From Sphaerisporangium krabiense (GTDB lineage Bacteria; Actinomycetota; Actinomycetes; Streptosporangiales; Streptosporangiaceae), in assembly GCF_014200435.1 (NCBI RefSeq), contig NZ_JACHBR010000003.1, forward strand, positions 186,001-250,000: a stretch of DNA of 64,000 bases, in the 5' to 3' direction. This document shows, piece after piece, positions 6,746 through 19,095 of this stretch. Under the pieces are notes generated by a model. That model was not told where the DNA came from. It searched no databases and saw only the letters and a program-made list of their open reading frames with translations. Within the stretch, counting starts at the first letter, position 1, and every line of letters starts with the position of its first letter. The position numbers and the translations under genes were made by a program.

Positions 6746-8203
6746 TCACTCGGCGGGGCAGGTGGTCCCCGGCTCGGGTAGCTTCAGCTCGGTCAGGTAG
6801 CTGGTGGCGTAGCGGATCGGGCATCTCTTGCCCGCCAGGTACAGGACGTGGCCGGGTCCGTCGTAGGCGACGGTGACCGATCCGGGGACCATCCGCGTGA
6901 AGCTCTCGGTCCACACGTAGTCGCCCCACGTGCTGCCTGCCCCCAGGAACGGCGGCAGCCCGCGGGTGCGCAGCGGCCGGGCCGGGTTGACCACCGGGAG
7001 CGGCCAGCCGGCGCAGCCGAGGGCGTCGAACGAGGCTCCCCCGAAGTTCGGCGATACCGTCCGCGCCTGCGCGCCGAACCTGTCCAGCTCGGCGTAGTCA
7101 CGGTATCCGCGGCCGTCCGCGCAGGTCATCGCGAGCGCCGCCGGCATGGCCCACACCCGCGCGTTGCCGAGGGCGAGGTCGGCGAACCCGGATCCGTCCC
7201 CGTGCCGCGCCTTGCCGACCGCCTCGGCGAAGGCCAGCCAGTGAGAGTCGCCCGGCCCCGGGTCGCCGGGGAAGGCGAAGCTCCTCAGATGCCATCCGGT
7301 CAGCTCGCCCCTGCCGAACTCGGGTGAGGTGACGGGGATCGGCTCGCGGTCGGCCGCACGCGTGAGCCCGCGCCACACCGCCCCGGCGTCCTCTCCGTGC
7401 AAGGCGCAGGCGGGGGTCGCCGCGCACCAGGCGGTGAACCGCGTGAAGATCCGCTCCCGGACGGGCAGGGCCCGCAGGTGCTGGCCGGGCCAGCCGTCCA
7501 CCTGGTTCACCGCCCCGTCGAGGTACATCGCCCGGATCCGCCGGGGGAACAGCCGGGCGTACGCGGCGGCGGCCACCCCTCCGTAGGAGTTGGCCATGAA
7601 GCTCAGGCGTTCCTCGCCGAGGGCCCGCCGCACCGCGTCCATGTCCCTGGCCACCGACAGCGAGTCCATGTGAGCGAACAGCCCGGTCGTGTCCGCGGCG
7701 CGGCATCGCGTGAACGCGCTGGTCATCGCCGCGGCCAGCGCCGCGTACTCCCTCTGGTCACGGGGGTCGGACAGCGCGGCGCCCGGCCGCGCGCACTCCT
7801 GCGGCCACCGGTCGCGCCACACGGTGGTGCGGGGGTCGTAGCCGACCAGGTCGAACCTGCGCCGCAGCTCGGTGAGGTCGCCGGCGGCGAGCTTCAGGTC
7901 CTCGATGCCCTCGGCCCCGGGGCCGCCGGGCACGCCGAGCACGCTGCCGATCCGCCGCGCGGGCTCGGTGGCCGGCAGCCGGGCCAGGTCCAGCCGGATC
8001 CTGCGGCCGTCCGGCGCGGCCCAGTCCACCGGCACCTCGATCGTGGCGCACTGCAGCCCCGTCGGCGCGCCCTCACCCGCGCAGTCCCGCCACGCCGGCC
8101 GCTCCTCGGCCGACGCCGGGGCCGCGCCCACCAGCGCCGCCACCGTCGCCCCCGCCAGCAGCCACGTGGCCGCGCCGCGCGGCCGCCGTTCCCTCGTCGT
8201 CAT
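6746..8203 (-). CDS. Secreted alpha/beta hydrolase (tripeptidyl-aminopeptidase/SlpD-like)
   Basis: About 485 residues. From ATG 8201-8203 the protein begins MTTRERRPRGAATWLL, followed by a hydrophobic stretch and an ASA cleavage site, a classical signal peptide. The mature part shows the features of the actinomycete secreted hydrolase family: CATIEVPVDW, an oxyanion segment VPGGPGAEG, a nucleophile elbow FMANSYGGVAAAAYA (Ser in NSYGG), and a C-terminal GPGHVLYLAGKRC with the catalytic His. Substrates are probably peptides or esters outside the cell. The frame is open upstream to 8302, but that stretch lacks signal character, so I prefer the internal start. No strong ribosome site is visible. 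Confidence 0.82.
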   Translation of the reverse strand: MTTRERRPRGAATWLLAGATVAALVGAAPASAEERPAWRDCAGEGAPTGLQCATIEVPVDWAAPDGRRIRLDLARLPATEPARRIGSVLGVPGGPGAEGIEDLKLAAGDLTELRRRFDLVGYDPRTTVWRDRWPQECARPGAALSDPRDQREYAALAAAMTSAFTRCRAADTTGLFAHMDSLSVARDMDAVRRALGEERLSFMANSYGGVAAAAYARLFPRRIRAMYLDGAVNQVDGWPGQHLRALPVRERIFTRFTAWCAATPACALHGEDAGAVWRGLTRAADREPIPVTSPEFGRGELTGWHLRSFAFPGDPGPGDSHWLAFAEAVGKARHGDGSGFADLALGNARVWAMPAALAMTCADGRGYRDYAELDRFGAQARTVSPNFGGASFDALGCAGWPLPVVNPARPLRTRGLPPFLGAGSTWGDYVWTESFTRMVPGSVTVAYDGPGHVLYLAGKRCPIRYATSYLTELKLPEPGTTCPAE

Positions 8204-8369
8204 CATGAAGATCACGATGGCGAACGCGGACGGCCCGCCACCACCGGGACATCCTCCACATCCGCTTCGGGATGTCCCCCCGGGGCCGTCCGGCTGGCCC
8301 ACGGCGGCGAACCTCCGCCAAGCTGTACGGCGACGCGGCCGGCGAGCCGTCGCCGGGGCGAGGAGGCGC

Positions 8370-9620
8370 GTGGACGAGCGGACGCGAGGCGGCGCGGGCC
8401 CATGGTGGGCATCGGTCGCACGGCGGGCGTGGCGGGAGTTGGCCTACGCGTCGCTGATGCCGGTGATGGCCGGGATCGGCCTGGTCCATCTCGTCCTCGT
8501 GTCGCTGAGCCTGCTCACGACGCTCAACCTCATCGGCGTGCCGCTACTGGCCCTCAGCGTGCGCGCCGCCAGAGGTCTCGGCGCGGCCAACCTGGGGCTG
8601 GCCCGCGCGCTCGCCGGGGTGCCGGTGCCCGCCCCTCCCCCGCTGCGTTCCCGGCCGGGCCTGGTCAACCGGTTCAGGGCGGTGCTCGGCGATGTGACGG
8701 GATGGCGCGCCGTCGTCCACGGCCTGACCCGGCTGCCCGCCGCCGCCCTCGCCGTCGCCGTCGCCGCCGGGACCTGGGGGTGCGGCCTGCTGCTGCTCTG
8801 CCATCCGCTGTGGTGGCGGTTCACCGCCTTACCGTCCCCCGGCGGCCTGCCGGGGGCGGTGCTGGTCAGCGCGGCCGGGCTGATCCTGCTGCTCCTGGCC
8901 CCCTGGTGCGTTCACGTCGCGCTGGCCCCCGAGCGGGCGCTCGCCAGGGCGCTGCTCGGCCCGGCACCGGGTGACACGAGGATCCGCAGGCTGGAGCAGG
9001 CGCGCGCGATGGCGGTCGACGACGCGGTGGCGCGGCTCCGCCGGGTCGAGCGTGACCTGCACGACGGGACGGCCGCACGACTGGTGACGCTGGCGCTGAG
9101 CCTCGGCATGGTCCAGGAGGAACTCGAACACGCCCATGACCCCGAGCGGCTGGAGCGTGGCCGCGCCCTCGTCGACGGCGCGCACCGCAGCGCCAAGGAG
9201 GCGGTGGCCGAACTGCGCGATCTGATCCGCGGCATTCTCCCCGCCGCGCTCGACACAGGGCTGGAGACGGCCCTGGCCACGCTGGCCGCCCGCGTCCCGA
9301 TCCCCGTCGAGCTCGACGTCCGCCTGCCCGAACGGCCGGACCCTGCCATCGAGGCCATCGCCTACTTCTGCGCGGCGGAACTGCTCGCCAACGTGGTCAA
9401 GCACAGCGGCGCGGCCGGCGCCTCGGTCGTCGTCCGGGCGGACGATCGCCTGCTGACCTTGCTCGTGCGGGACGACGGCGCCGGCGGCGCGGTGCTGGGC
9501 GGCGGGTCGGGGCTGCGCGGACTGGCCGACCGGGTCGCGATGGTGGACGGCGCCTTCGGCGTCCGCAGCCCGGCCGGAGGCCCTACGGTGATCACCGTAG
9601 AGCTTCCCCCGCACATCTGA
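8370..9620 (+). CDS. Sensor histidine kinase (HisKA_3/HATPase)
   Basis: About 416 residues. The N-terminal half has four hydrophobic helices of the 'putative sensor' type. Examples are LMPVMAGIGLVHLVLVSLSL near residue 30 and a second pair near residues 125 and 165. It is followed by the dimerisation H-box VERDLHDGTAARLV and a HATPase_c domain ending with GGSGLRGLADRV. This is the NarL-family membrane kinase architecture. The GTG at 8370 follows AGGAGG with short spacing; the frame is open further upstream but looks non-coding there. The response regulator starts 12 bp downstream, forming a two-component operon. The signal is unknown. Confidence 0.85.
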   Translation: MDERTRGGAGPWWASVARRAWRELAYASLMPVMAGIGLVHLVLVSLSLLTTLNLIGVPLLALSVRAARGLGAANLGLARALAGVPVPAPPPLRSRPGLVNRFRAVLGDVTGWRAVVHGLTRLPAAALAVAVAAGTWGCGLLLLCHPLWWRFTALPSPGGLPGAVLVSAAGLILLLLAPWCVHVALAPERALARALLGPAPGDTRIRRLEQARAMAVDDAVARLRRVERDLHDGTAARLVTLALSLGMVQEELEHAHDPERLERGRALVDGAHRSAKEAVAELRDLIRGILPAALDTGLETALATLAARVPIPVELDVRLPERPDPAIEAIAYFCAAELLANVVKHSGAAGASVVVRADDRLLTLLVRDDGAGGAVLGGGSGLRGLADRVAMVDGAFGVRSPAGGPTVITVELPPHI

Positions 9621-9632
9621 ACGGACCCGCGC

Positions 9633-10277
9633 ATGCGCATCGTGATCGCCGAGGACGCCGTGATCCTCAGAGACGGCCTCCGCATGCTGCTCACCGCCCG
9701 CGGCCGGGAGGTGGTCGCCGCCGTGGGCGACGGCGAGGCGCTCCGGGCGGCCGTGGCCGAACACGCGCCGGACGTCGCCGTGGTCGACGTGCGCATGCCG
9801 CCCACCCACACCGACGAGGGCCTGCGGGCCGCGATCCGCGTCCGCCGCGACCATCCCGGTGTGGGCGTGCTCGTGTTCTCGCAGTACATCGAGACCCGCT
9901 ACGCCGCCGAGCTGCTCGCCGGCGGCGCCCACGGGGTGGGGTACCTGCTGAAGGAACGCGTGGCCGACGTCAAGGACTTCCTCGCCGCGCTCGACAGGAT
10001 CGCCGCCGGGGAGACCGTCCTGGACCCCGAGGTCGTCACCCAGATCATGGGCGCGAGCAGGCGCAGCGAGGCCCTCGGCGCGCTCACCCCCCGGGAACGC
10101 GAGGTGCTGGCGATGATGGCGCAGGGGCGGTCCAACACCGCCATCGCCGCCGCGCTGTTCCTGTCCTACGGGTCGGTGGAGAAGCACGTGTCGCAGATCT
10201 TCGCCAAGCTCGGCCTGCCCGCGTCGGACACCGACCACCGCCGGGTCCTCGCCGTCCTGCGCCACCTCCAGGCCTGA
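9633..10277 (+). CDS. NarL/LuxR-family response regulator
   Basis: A 214-residue two-domain regulator. The receiver domain begins MRIVIAEDAVILRDGL and has the phosphoacceptor Asp at 52 in VVDVRMPP. The C-terminal LuxR-type helix-turn-helix is LTPREREVLAMMAQGRSN followed by SVEKHVSQIFAKLGL. It lies 12 bp after the kinase gene and is clearly its partner. Phosphorylation should promote dimerisation and DNA binding; targets cannot be named from this window, although the divergent secreted hydrolase is an obvious candidate. Confidence 0.9.
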   Translation: MRIVIAEDAVILRDGLRMLLTARGREVVAAVGDGEALRAAVAEHAPDVAVVDVRMPPTHTDEGLRAAIRVRRDHPGVGVLVFSQYIETRYAAELLAGGAHGVGYLLKERVADVKDFLAALDRIAAGETVLDPEVVTQIMGASRRSEALGALTPREREVLAMMAQGRSNTAIAAALFLSYGSVEKHVSQIFAKLGLPASDTDHRRVLAVLRHLQA

Positions 10278-10282
10278 CGGGG

Positions 10283-10302
10283 GCCGGCGGCGGGACGCCG
10301 GC
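10283..10302. terminator. GC hairpin between convergent genes
   Basis: GCCGGCG (10283-10289) pairs with CGCCGGC (10296-10302) across a six-base loop, in the 37-bp gap between the response regulator and the convergent UvrA-like gene. It could end both transcripts. There is no T-run, as is usual in actinomycetes. Confidence 0.5.
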
Positions 10303-10314
10303 GGGTGGCTTCGA

Positions 10315-12705
<2,391 letters not shown>

Positions 12706-12813
12706 CGTGTCTCCATCTGCTCTTCGGGCGGGCCGCCTTCGCGGGCTCCTGTCAACGTCGCCTGGCTGGGGCTGACCAGATTAGGGGAATCTGTCCGGTT
12801 CTTCGCGCGGCGC

Positions 12814-13170
12814 CTACCGGTCCTGGAGCAGCCCGAGGACGTTGCCGTCCAGGTCGGTGACGGTGGCGACCAGGCGGCCGCCGCCCACGTCGCGCACGGC
12901 GTCCTTGACGGTGGCGCCGGCGGCGGTCACCTCGGCCAGCTTCGCCTCGATGTCGGACACGTGCCAGTAGGCCACCGGCCCGCTCATGCCCTGCGACCCG
13001 CCGCCCGGAACCAGCCCGACGTGCTGGCCCGCGACCTCGAAGCCGACGTAGTAGGAGTCGTCGACCTGCGGCTGCACGCCGAGCAGGGCGGCGTACACCG
13101 CCTTGGCCTTCGCCACGTCGGACACCGGGTGCAGGACGGTCTTGATCCCCTGGAGGGAAGAATCGCTCAT
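12814..13170 (-). CDS. VOC family protein
   Basis: A 118-residue single VOC domain starting MSDSSLQGIKTVLHPVSDVAK, with VAYWHVSDIEAKLAEV in the middle and a closing VTDLDGNVLGLLQD carrying the usual Asp-Gly-Asn turn. The ATG at 13168-13170 has AGGAG upstream, so I start here rather than at the longer open frame reaching 13365. It probably acts as a small-molecule binding protein or metal-dependent enzyme. It lies between the UvrA-like gene and the mycothiol-type isomerase gene, all on the minus strand. Confidence 0.82.
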   Translation of the reverse strand: MSDSSLQGIKTVLHPVSDVAKAKAVYAALLGVQPQVDDSYYVGFEVAGQHVGLVPGGGSQGMSGPVAYWHVSDIEAKLAEVTAAGATVKDAVRDVGGGRLVATVTDLDGNVLGLLQDR

Positions 13171-13303
13171 GGTCACTCCTGACGTCGTGGGTCGTCGCGA
13201 CCCGCCGTACGCCAGAAACGCTAGCCGCGGCCCGCTGACCGGCGCTTCTCCATTCCTGACCGCTTCCGTCCCGCCCGCCGGCGCCACACGGGGACCGCCC
13301 CGA

Positions 13304-13969
13304 TCAGCCGACCACGAACGGCAACCTCGCCGCCAGACCGCCCAGCGCGGCCTTCTCCTCCTCACTCGCCGCCCGGCGTCCGGTGCCGACCAGCAGCACG
13401 TCCTCGTCGGAGAACGACGCGGGGAACGAGGTCCCGGCGATCTTCTCCAGGGAGTCGCGCGCCGCCGCGAGGGTCTCGGCGGCCGGCTGGGCGGCCGAGG
13501 GCCGATACGCGACCAGGTCGAGGTGGTGCAAGGCCCATTCGAGCACGTACGCGGACAGGTAGTCGCCCACGGTGAGCACCTGGTCGCGGGTGCCGACGCG
13601 CGCCGCCGGGTCGGCGAGCCCGGCGGCGCGGCCCGCGGCGGAGCCGACGTCGTCCAGGTGGAACTTCAGCAGTCCCGGCTCGCCGTACGCGGCGGCCAGC
13701 CGGGGAATCAGCGCGTCGAGCGGGTCGTCCCCGGTGGGAGGTTCGACGAGGTTCCAGTAGGTGACCGCGTCCACGGTCGGCTCCGTCGCGGCGGGCGTGA
13801 CCAGGGTGATCAGGACGTCCTGGGCGTCGATGACCAGGTGGCACACCAGGTCCCGCACGAGCCAGCCGGCACACCCGGACGGCAGCGCGAAGTCCTCGTC
13901 CGCGGTCTCGGCCACCGCCGCGCGCAACGCCGCCCAAGAACGTGAGAAGAGTTCGATACGGTCGCTCAT
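13304..13969 (-). CDS. Maleylpyruvate isomerase-type mycothiol-dependent (DinB-fold) protein
   Basis: A 221-residue protein of the DinB/maleylpyruvate-isomerase superfamily. The N-terminal four-helix bundle contains CAGWLVRDLVCHLVIDAQDVL and later VLEWALHHLDLVAY. The histidines in CHL and ALHHLDL are the expected metal ligands. Actinomycete members of this family bind mycothiol and a metal; the reaction here is not known. I place the start at ATG 13967-13969 (MSDRIELFSRSW) because the open frame upstream to 14065 has no family resemblance. Only a weak ribosome site is visible. Confidence 0.8.
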   Translation of the reverse strand: MSDRIELFSRSWAALRAAVAETADEDFALPSGCAGWLVRDLVCHLVIDAQDVLITLVTPAATEPTVDAVTYWNLVEPPTGDDPLDALIPRLAAAYGEPGLLKFHLDDVGSAAGRAAGLADPAARVGTRDQVLTVGDYLSAYVLEWALHHLDLVAYRPSAAQPAAETLAAARDSLEKIAGTSFPASFSDEDVLLVGTGRRAASEEEKAALGGLAARLPFVVG

Positions 13970-14061
13970 CCGGTCACTGTGCCCGCGCTTCGCGGTTGCC
14001 CGCAAAAGGTTTCCCGGCGCGCCAGGAGCCGAGAGCTCGCTCCACGTTGGGGGCCGTCCGT

Positions 14062-15258
14062 TCACCAGGTCACTCGCAGGGCGTTCACGCCGTACACGGT
14101 GGTGAAGATTCGGAAGTCCGCCTGTTCGTCGGGGTCGGCCAGGGCCAGCCCGGGGAAGCGCCGCAGCAGGGCCGGGAAGGCGATGCGCATCTCCATCCGC
14201 GCCAGCGGCGCCCCGAGGCAGTGGTGCACCCCGTGGCCGAAGGCGAGGTGGCCGGCCGCCGCGCGGGTGACGTCGAGGGTCTCGGGATCGTGGACGAAGG
14301 CGGGGTCGCGGTTGGCGGCGGGAAGCGAGCAGATCAGGAGCGAGCCCGAGGGAATGACCTGCCCGGCGATCTCGACATCCGTCGTGGTCATCCGCGGTGG
14401 CAGCGACTGCACGACGGACAGCCAGCGCGACAGCTCCTCGACGGCGGGTTCGGCCTGGGCCGGGTCCTGGCGGATCACGGCGAGCTGGTCCGGGTGCCGC
14501 AACAGGGCCAGGGTGCCCAGGGCGAGCATGTTGGAGGTGGTCTCGTGCCCGGCCAGCAGCAGCAGTTCCGCGATGCCGATCAGCTCGTCGGTGCTGAGGT
14601 CGTCGCCGTGCTCGCGCACCAGCATGCCGAGCATGTCCTGGCCCGGGGCGGCCTGGGCGCGGGCGACCAGGTCGGCCATGTAGGCGCGGTCCTCCCGCTG
14701 TGCCGCGACGCGCCGCTCCATCGGCAAGGAGGTGTCCAGCAGGCGCACGGCACGCTCCTGGAACCGGGCGCGGTCGGCGTAGGGCACGCCCAGCAGCTCG
14801 CAGATCACCAGCGAGGGCACCGGCAGCGCGAAGTGCTCCACCAGATCGGCCGGCTTGCCGGCCCGCTCCAGATCGTCCAGGGCCTTGTGGACGATCTGGG
14901 TGATCCGCGGCTCAAGGCCGCGCATCCGCCGCATCGTGAACTCGGGCGTGAGCATCCGGCGCAGCCGCGAGTGCTCGGGCGGGTCCAACCTGAACAGTTG
15001 CCCGGCCCGCAGCCGCTCCAGTTCGTCGGCGTCCACGTATCCGGATCCCGGTAACGGCGCCAGGGCACTGCTGAACCGGGTCGGATCGGCCAGCACCTGG
15101 CGGACATCTTCATGGCGGCAGATCAGATACGCGGGCGGACCGAACGGCGTCTCCACCCGCACCACACCCTCGTCCTCGCGGGCCCGGGCCAGTTCCTCGA
15201 CCGGGTCCAACCCGTTCCGCCGCATGTGCAGCGGCGCCTTCAGCGCTTGTGTCGTCAT
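14062..15258 (-). CDS. Cytochrome P450
   Basis: About 398 residues with the full P450 signature set. The I-helix AGHETTSN (near 236-243), the ExxR as EELSR with R278, and the heme loop FGHGVHHCLG with the thiolate Cys at 347 are all visible. LDPPEHSRLRRMLTPEF is the usual C-helix region. It resembles the bacterial CYP105/107 group of macrolide and terpenoid hydroxylases, but the substrate is unknown and no ferredoxin gene is adjacent. The GATGGACGG before ATG 15258 makes that start slightly better than the in-frame ATG at 15270. The isomerase gene follows 92 bp downstream. Confidence 0.92.
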   Translation of the reverse strand: MTTQALKAPLHMRRNGLDPVEELARAREDEGVVRVETPFGPPAYLICRHEDVRQVLADPTRFSSALAPLPGSGYVDADELERLRAGQLFRLDPPEHSRLRRMLTPEFTMRRMRGLEPRITQIVHKALDDLERAGKPADLVEHFALPVPSLVICELLGVPYADRARFQERAVRLLDTSLPMERRVAAQREDRAYMADLVARAQAAPGQDMLGMLVREHGDDLSTDELIGIAELLLLAGHETTSNMLALGTLALLRHPDQLAVIRQDPAQAEPAVEELSRWLSVVQSLPPRMTTTDVEIAGQVIPSGSLLICSLPAANRDPAFVHDPETLDVTRAAAGHLAFGHGVHHCLGAPLARMEMRIAFPALLRRFPGLALADPDEQADFRIFTTVYGVNALRVTW

Positions 15259-15401
15259 CCGTCCATCCATCCTGTGCTCGTGGGAGACCGTCCGCTCTCA
15301 CCGGTTCGACAAGACGGCGGGGTGAAATGTCAGGCCGGCGCGTCACCTCACAGGTGCGGGCGCCGCGCCGCCGGACCGGTGAGGCACGTCACATCCGTCC
15401 A

Positions 15402-15428
15402 TGTCACAGGGGGCCGGGCCACCTCGTC
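15402..15428 (+). promoter_or_regulatory. ECF41 sigma-factor promoter
   Basis: TGTCACA (15402-15408) and CGTC (15425-15428) are separated by exactly 16 bases. This matches the published consensus of ECF41 sigma factors, TGTCACA-N16-CGTC, as I remember it. It lies 40 bp before the ATG of the carboxymuconolactone-decarboxylase gene, the usual partner of this sigma group. The sigma gene itself is just downstream. Confidence 0.85.
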
Positions 15429-15468
15429 TCAGGGGGTGGAGCAACCGACGACCACAGAGGAGCACTTC

Positions 15469-15942
15469 ATGGACGCGCGACTGGACTACTTCGCCTCCCC
15501 CACCGCCGGCAAGGCGCTCAAGCACCTCATGTCGGCAGGCAAGGCCCTCAAGGAATCCTCGCTGCCGGCCGCCACGCAGGAGCTGGTCGCGCTTCGCGTC
15601 AGTCAGATCAACGGCTGCGCCGTCTGCGTCGACATGCACACCAAGGACGCCGCCGCCGGCGGCGAGACCTCGGTGCGGCTGAACCTGGTCGCGGCGTGGC
15701 GGGAGGCCACCGTCTTCACCGAGGCCGAACGCGCCGCGCTGGAACTGGCGGAGGACGGGACCCGGGTCGCGGACGCGGCCGGCGGCGTCGGCGACGAGGT
15801 GTGGGCGCGCGCCGCCGCGCACTACGACGACGAGCAGCTCACCGCCCTGGTGCTGCTGATCTCCTTCATGAACACGGCGAACCGGCTGAACATCATCACC
15901 CGGCAGCCGGCCGGCGACTACGAGCCCGGCCGATTCCACTGA
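15469..15942 (+). CDS. Carboxymuconolactone decarboxylase family (AhpD-like) protein
   Basis: A 157-residue protein with the AhpD-like redox centre: GCAVCVDMHTKDA gives Cys50, Cys53 and His57. The helical scaffold includes LPAATQELVALRVSQ and ends with FMNTANRLNIITRQ. Such proteins act as thiol-disulfide or peroxidase-like enzymes; the physiological substrate of this subgroup is unclear. A good ribosome site (AGAGGAG) precedes the ATG. An exact ECF41-type promoter lies upstream and the ECF41 gene downstream, matching the known association of ECF41 with carboxymuconolactone decarboxylase, oxidoreductase or epimerase genes. Confidence 0.9.
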   Translation: MDARLDYFASPTAGKALKHLMSAGKALKESSLPAATQELVALRVSQINGCAVCVDMHTKDAAAGGETSVRLNLVAAWREATVFTEAERAALELAEDGTRVADAAGGVGDEVWARAAAHYDDEQLTALVLLISFMNTANRLNIITRQPAGDYEPGRFH

Positions 15943-16081
15943 ACGGCATCGGCCGCCGGCCCGGGGGTCCGCCTCCGGGCCGACGGGTGCGGGGCAGCTA
16001 CTCTGGCCTGCCTGTTCACCGGATGACGCCTGCTCCAGCGAGCACGGCCCGGCAGGAGGGCTTCACGGAAGGGGATCGGCC

Positions 16082-17005
16082 GTGAGCGAGGTCGAGGAGT
16101 TCGAGGAGCTGCGGCCGCTGCTGTTCTCGATCGCCTATCGGATCCTCGGCAGCGTGGGCGAGGCCGAGGACGCGGTGCAGGAGACGTGGCTGCGCTTCGA
16201 CGGCTCGGCGACCCGTCCCACCTCGACCAAGGCGTTTCTGGCGACCACGGTGACGCGCATCTCGATCGACGTGCTGCGCTCCGCGCGGTCCCGGCGGGAG
16301 GAGTACGTGGGCCCGTGGTTTCCCGAGCCGCTGCTGAGCGATCCGTACCAGGACCCGGCGCGGTCGGCGGAGCTGGCCGACTCGGTGTCGATGGCGGCGC
16401 TGCTGCTGCTGGAGCGGCTCAGCCCGCTGGAGCGGGCCGTGTTCGTGCTGCGGGAGGTGTTCGGCTTCGGGTTCGACGAGATCGCCGCGACGGTGGGGCG
16501 CTCGGAGGCGGCGTGCCGGCAGTTGCTGGTACGGGCCCGGCGGCACGTGACGGCCGGACGGCCGCGCTTCGAAGCGCTCCGCCAGGAGCGTGAGGAGCTG
16601 GCGTCGCGGTTCTTCGACGCGCTGCGCGAAGGTGACGTCGCCGGTTTGCAGGAGCTGCTCGCCGCCGACGTCTCGATGGCCGGCGACGGCGGCGGCAAGG
16701 CCCCGCAACTCGCCCGGGCCATCGTCGGCGCCGCGAACGTGGCCCGGCTGCTCTCCTCCGTCTACGCCAAGCTGGCCGGGATCGGCGTGCTGGCCGAGCC
16801 GAACCAGGTCAACGGCCAGCCGGGCGCGATCTTCCGTGACCGGGACGGCAAGGTGCTGCAGACGATGACGCTCGACGTGCTCGACGGGCGGATCCAGACG
16901 ATCCGCTCGGTGATCAACCCCGACAAGCTCCGGCACGTGGGCCCGGTGGCGGACGCCTGGGCGATCGACCGCGAAGTACGACGGGCACGCCGATCCACCA
17001 GATGA
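16082..17005 (+). CDS. ECF41-group RNA polymerase sigma factor (SigJ-like)
   Basis: A 307-residue sigma factor. Region 2 begins FEELRPLLFSIAYRILGSVGEAEDAVQETW and region 4 is LSPLERAVFVLREVFGFGF with SEAACRQLLVRARR. The C-terminal SnoaL-like domain is fused, with the group's DGGGK motif near residue 202 and NPDKL near 279. In ECF41 members this fused domain replaces a separate anti-sigma factor. The GTG start is preceded by GGAAGGGGA. The only ECF41-type promoter I found lies upstream of the AhpD-like gene at 15469. Confidence 0.92.
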   Translation: MSEVEEFEELRPLLFSIAYRILGSVGEAEDAVQETWLRFDGSATRPTSTKAFLATTVTRISIDVLRSARSRREEYVGPWFPEPLLSDPYQDPARSAELADSVSMAALLLLERLSPLERAVFVLREVFGFGFDEIAATVGRSEAACRQLLVRARRHVTAGRPRFEALRQEREELASRFFDALREGDVAGLQELLAADVSMAGDGGGKAPQLARAIVGAANVARLLSSVYAKLAGIGVLAEPNQVNGQPGAIFRDRDGKVLQTMTLDVLDGRIQTIRSVINPDKLRHVGPVADAWAIDREVRRARRSTR

Positions 17006-17051
17006 GCACGACAGCCGACCGCACGCCGGATACCGGCGAGCGGCCGGGCGG

Positions 17052-17845
17052 TCAGGTCACGTCGCGGCGCATCGGCTTGAGGAGCGCGAAGGCGCTCGCC
17101 AGCACCGTGTATCCGAGCAGTAGCAGCGCGCCGGCCTGCGGCGAGAGGAGCCGGACCGGTTCACTGGCCAACTGCTGGGACAGGGCGTCGGCCACGGCGG
17201 TGAAGTCGGTCAACGCCGAGGTCGCGCCGCCGGGCAGCCACGGATACAGGTGGCGGACACCCGGGATCGTCATCAGGAGCAGCTCGGCCCCGTACAGGTA
17301 GCCGACCACCACGCACAGGGCGGCGACCTGGTGACGGATCAGGGCTCCCATGCCCACGCCGAGCACCGTGTAGGCGACCATCGCGACCGCCAGCCGGGCC
17401 AGCAGTCCCCCGATGGTCCCGGCGGGCAGTCCCAGATCCACGCCGCGGGCCGCGGCGGCGCCGAACAGGGCCAGCGCGGCCGTGCCCGACAGGACGAGCC
17501 CGTAGACCATGCCCGCGAGGCCGTAGGTGACCAGCTTGGCGGCCAGCACCCGCCAGCGGCCCGGCACGAACAGGAAGGTGAAGTTCACGGTCCGATGCCG
17601 GTACTCGGAGGTCACGGCCAGGGTGCCGAGCGCGGCGGGGACGAAGGCGGTGAAGCCGAGGAAACCCAGGACGGCTCGCACCCCGGCCTCGGTGTGCAGT
17701 CCGGGCATCGGGGGCTGGAAGTTCTCCGGCCCGACGACGGCCAGCAGGCCGATCAGGCCGCCGCCGAGCAGGGCGGCCGCCAGCAGGGCGCCCAGCCACA
17801 TCCGGGTCGCGAGCAGCCGGCGCACCTCCGCGCGGATCAGGGGTG

Positions 17846-17849
<4 letters not shown>
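17052..17849 (-). CDS. ABC transporter permease
   Basis: A 265-residue protein with six hydrophobic segments, from WLGALLAAALLGGGLIGLLA near residue 20 to LLLLGYTVLASAFALL near 245. A cytoplasmic segment LAVTSEYRHRTVNFTFLFVP marks it as an ABC-2-like permease in which the EYR-containing loop contacts the ATPase. The ATG overlaps the stop of the ATPase gene by four bases, so they are translationally coupled. Direction of transport and cargo are unknown; the regulator upstream suggests an inducible exporter. Confidence 0.85.
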
Positions 17850-18732
<883 letters not shown>

Positions 18733-18736
<4 letters not shown>

Positions 18737-19095
18737 GTGGCCACGCGCCTGATGGTCTCGACGAGCCGGGCCGCGTCGGGGACCGACACGACGACCTCGT
18801 CGAACTCGCCGCCGGATCCATCGCGATCCAGGACGAGGTGTACGCCGGGCCGGTGGCGGTCGGCCGCCACCAACTGCCGAGGGCCGCCGAACAGGCCCCA
18901 AACGCCGATCTTGGTGTGCCCGGACACGGTGAGTCCGCGTCTCGCGCCGCGTGCGACCCGCAGCGGCCGGTCGGTGACGGCCGCCCGTCGCACCGCGCGC
19001 AGGGGGATGGTGTGCCGGGATCGGCCCGTGAAGATCCTCTCCCACGGGCCGAACTCGATGGCGATCGAACCGTCCGTGATCATGACTGTGGCCAT
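18733..19095 (-). CDS. Small PH-like domain protein in ABC operon
   Basis: A 120-residue beta-rich protein that starts MATVMITDGSIAIEFGPWER and includes IPLRAVRRAAVTD, GLTVSGHTKIGVWGLFGGP and DEVVVSVPDAARLVETIRR. This layout resembles bacterial PH-like domain proteins found next to regulators; no enzyme motif is visible. AAAGGTGGAGA precedes the ATG. Its start lies 16 bp inside the regulator's 3' end and its stop overlaps the ATPase start, so it sits between regulator and transporter in one operon. A role in sensing or adapting the transporter is a guess. Confidence 0.7.

Noticed and set aside
8204-8302. Upstream extension of the secreted hydrolase
   Set aside because: The extra 33 residues are Gly/Pro-rich and would bury the signal peptide.
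17002-17301. Short frame downstream of ECF41
   Set aside because: Lies antisense to the ABC permease and shows no domain.
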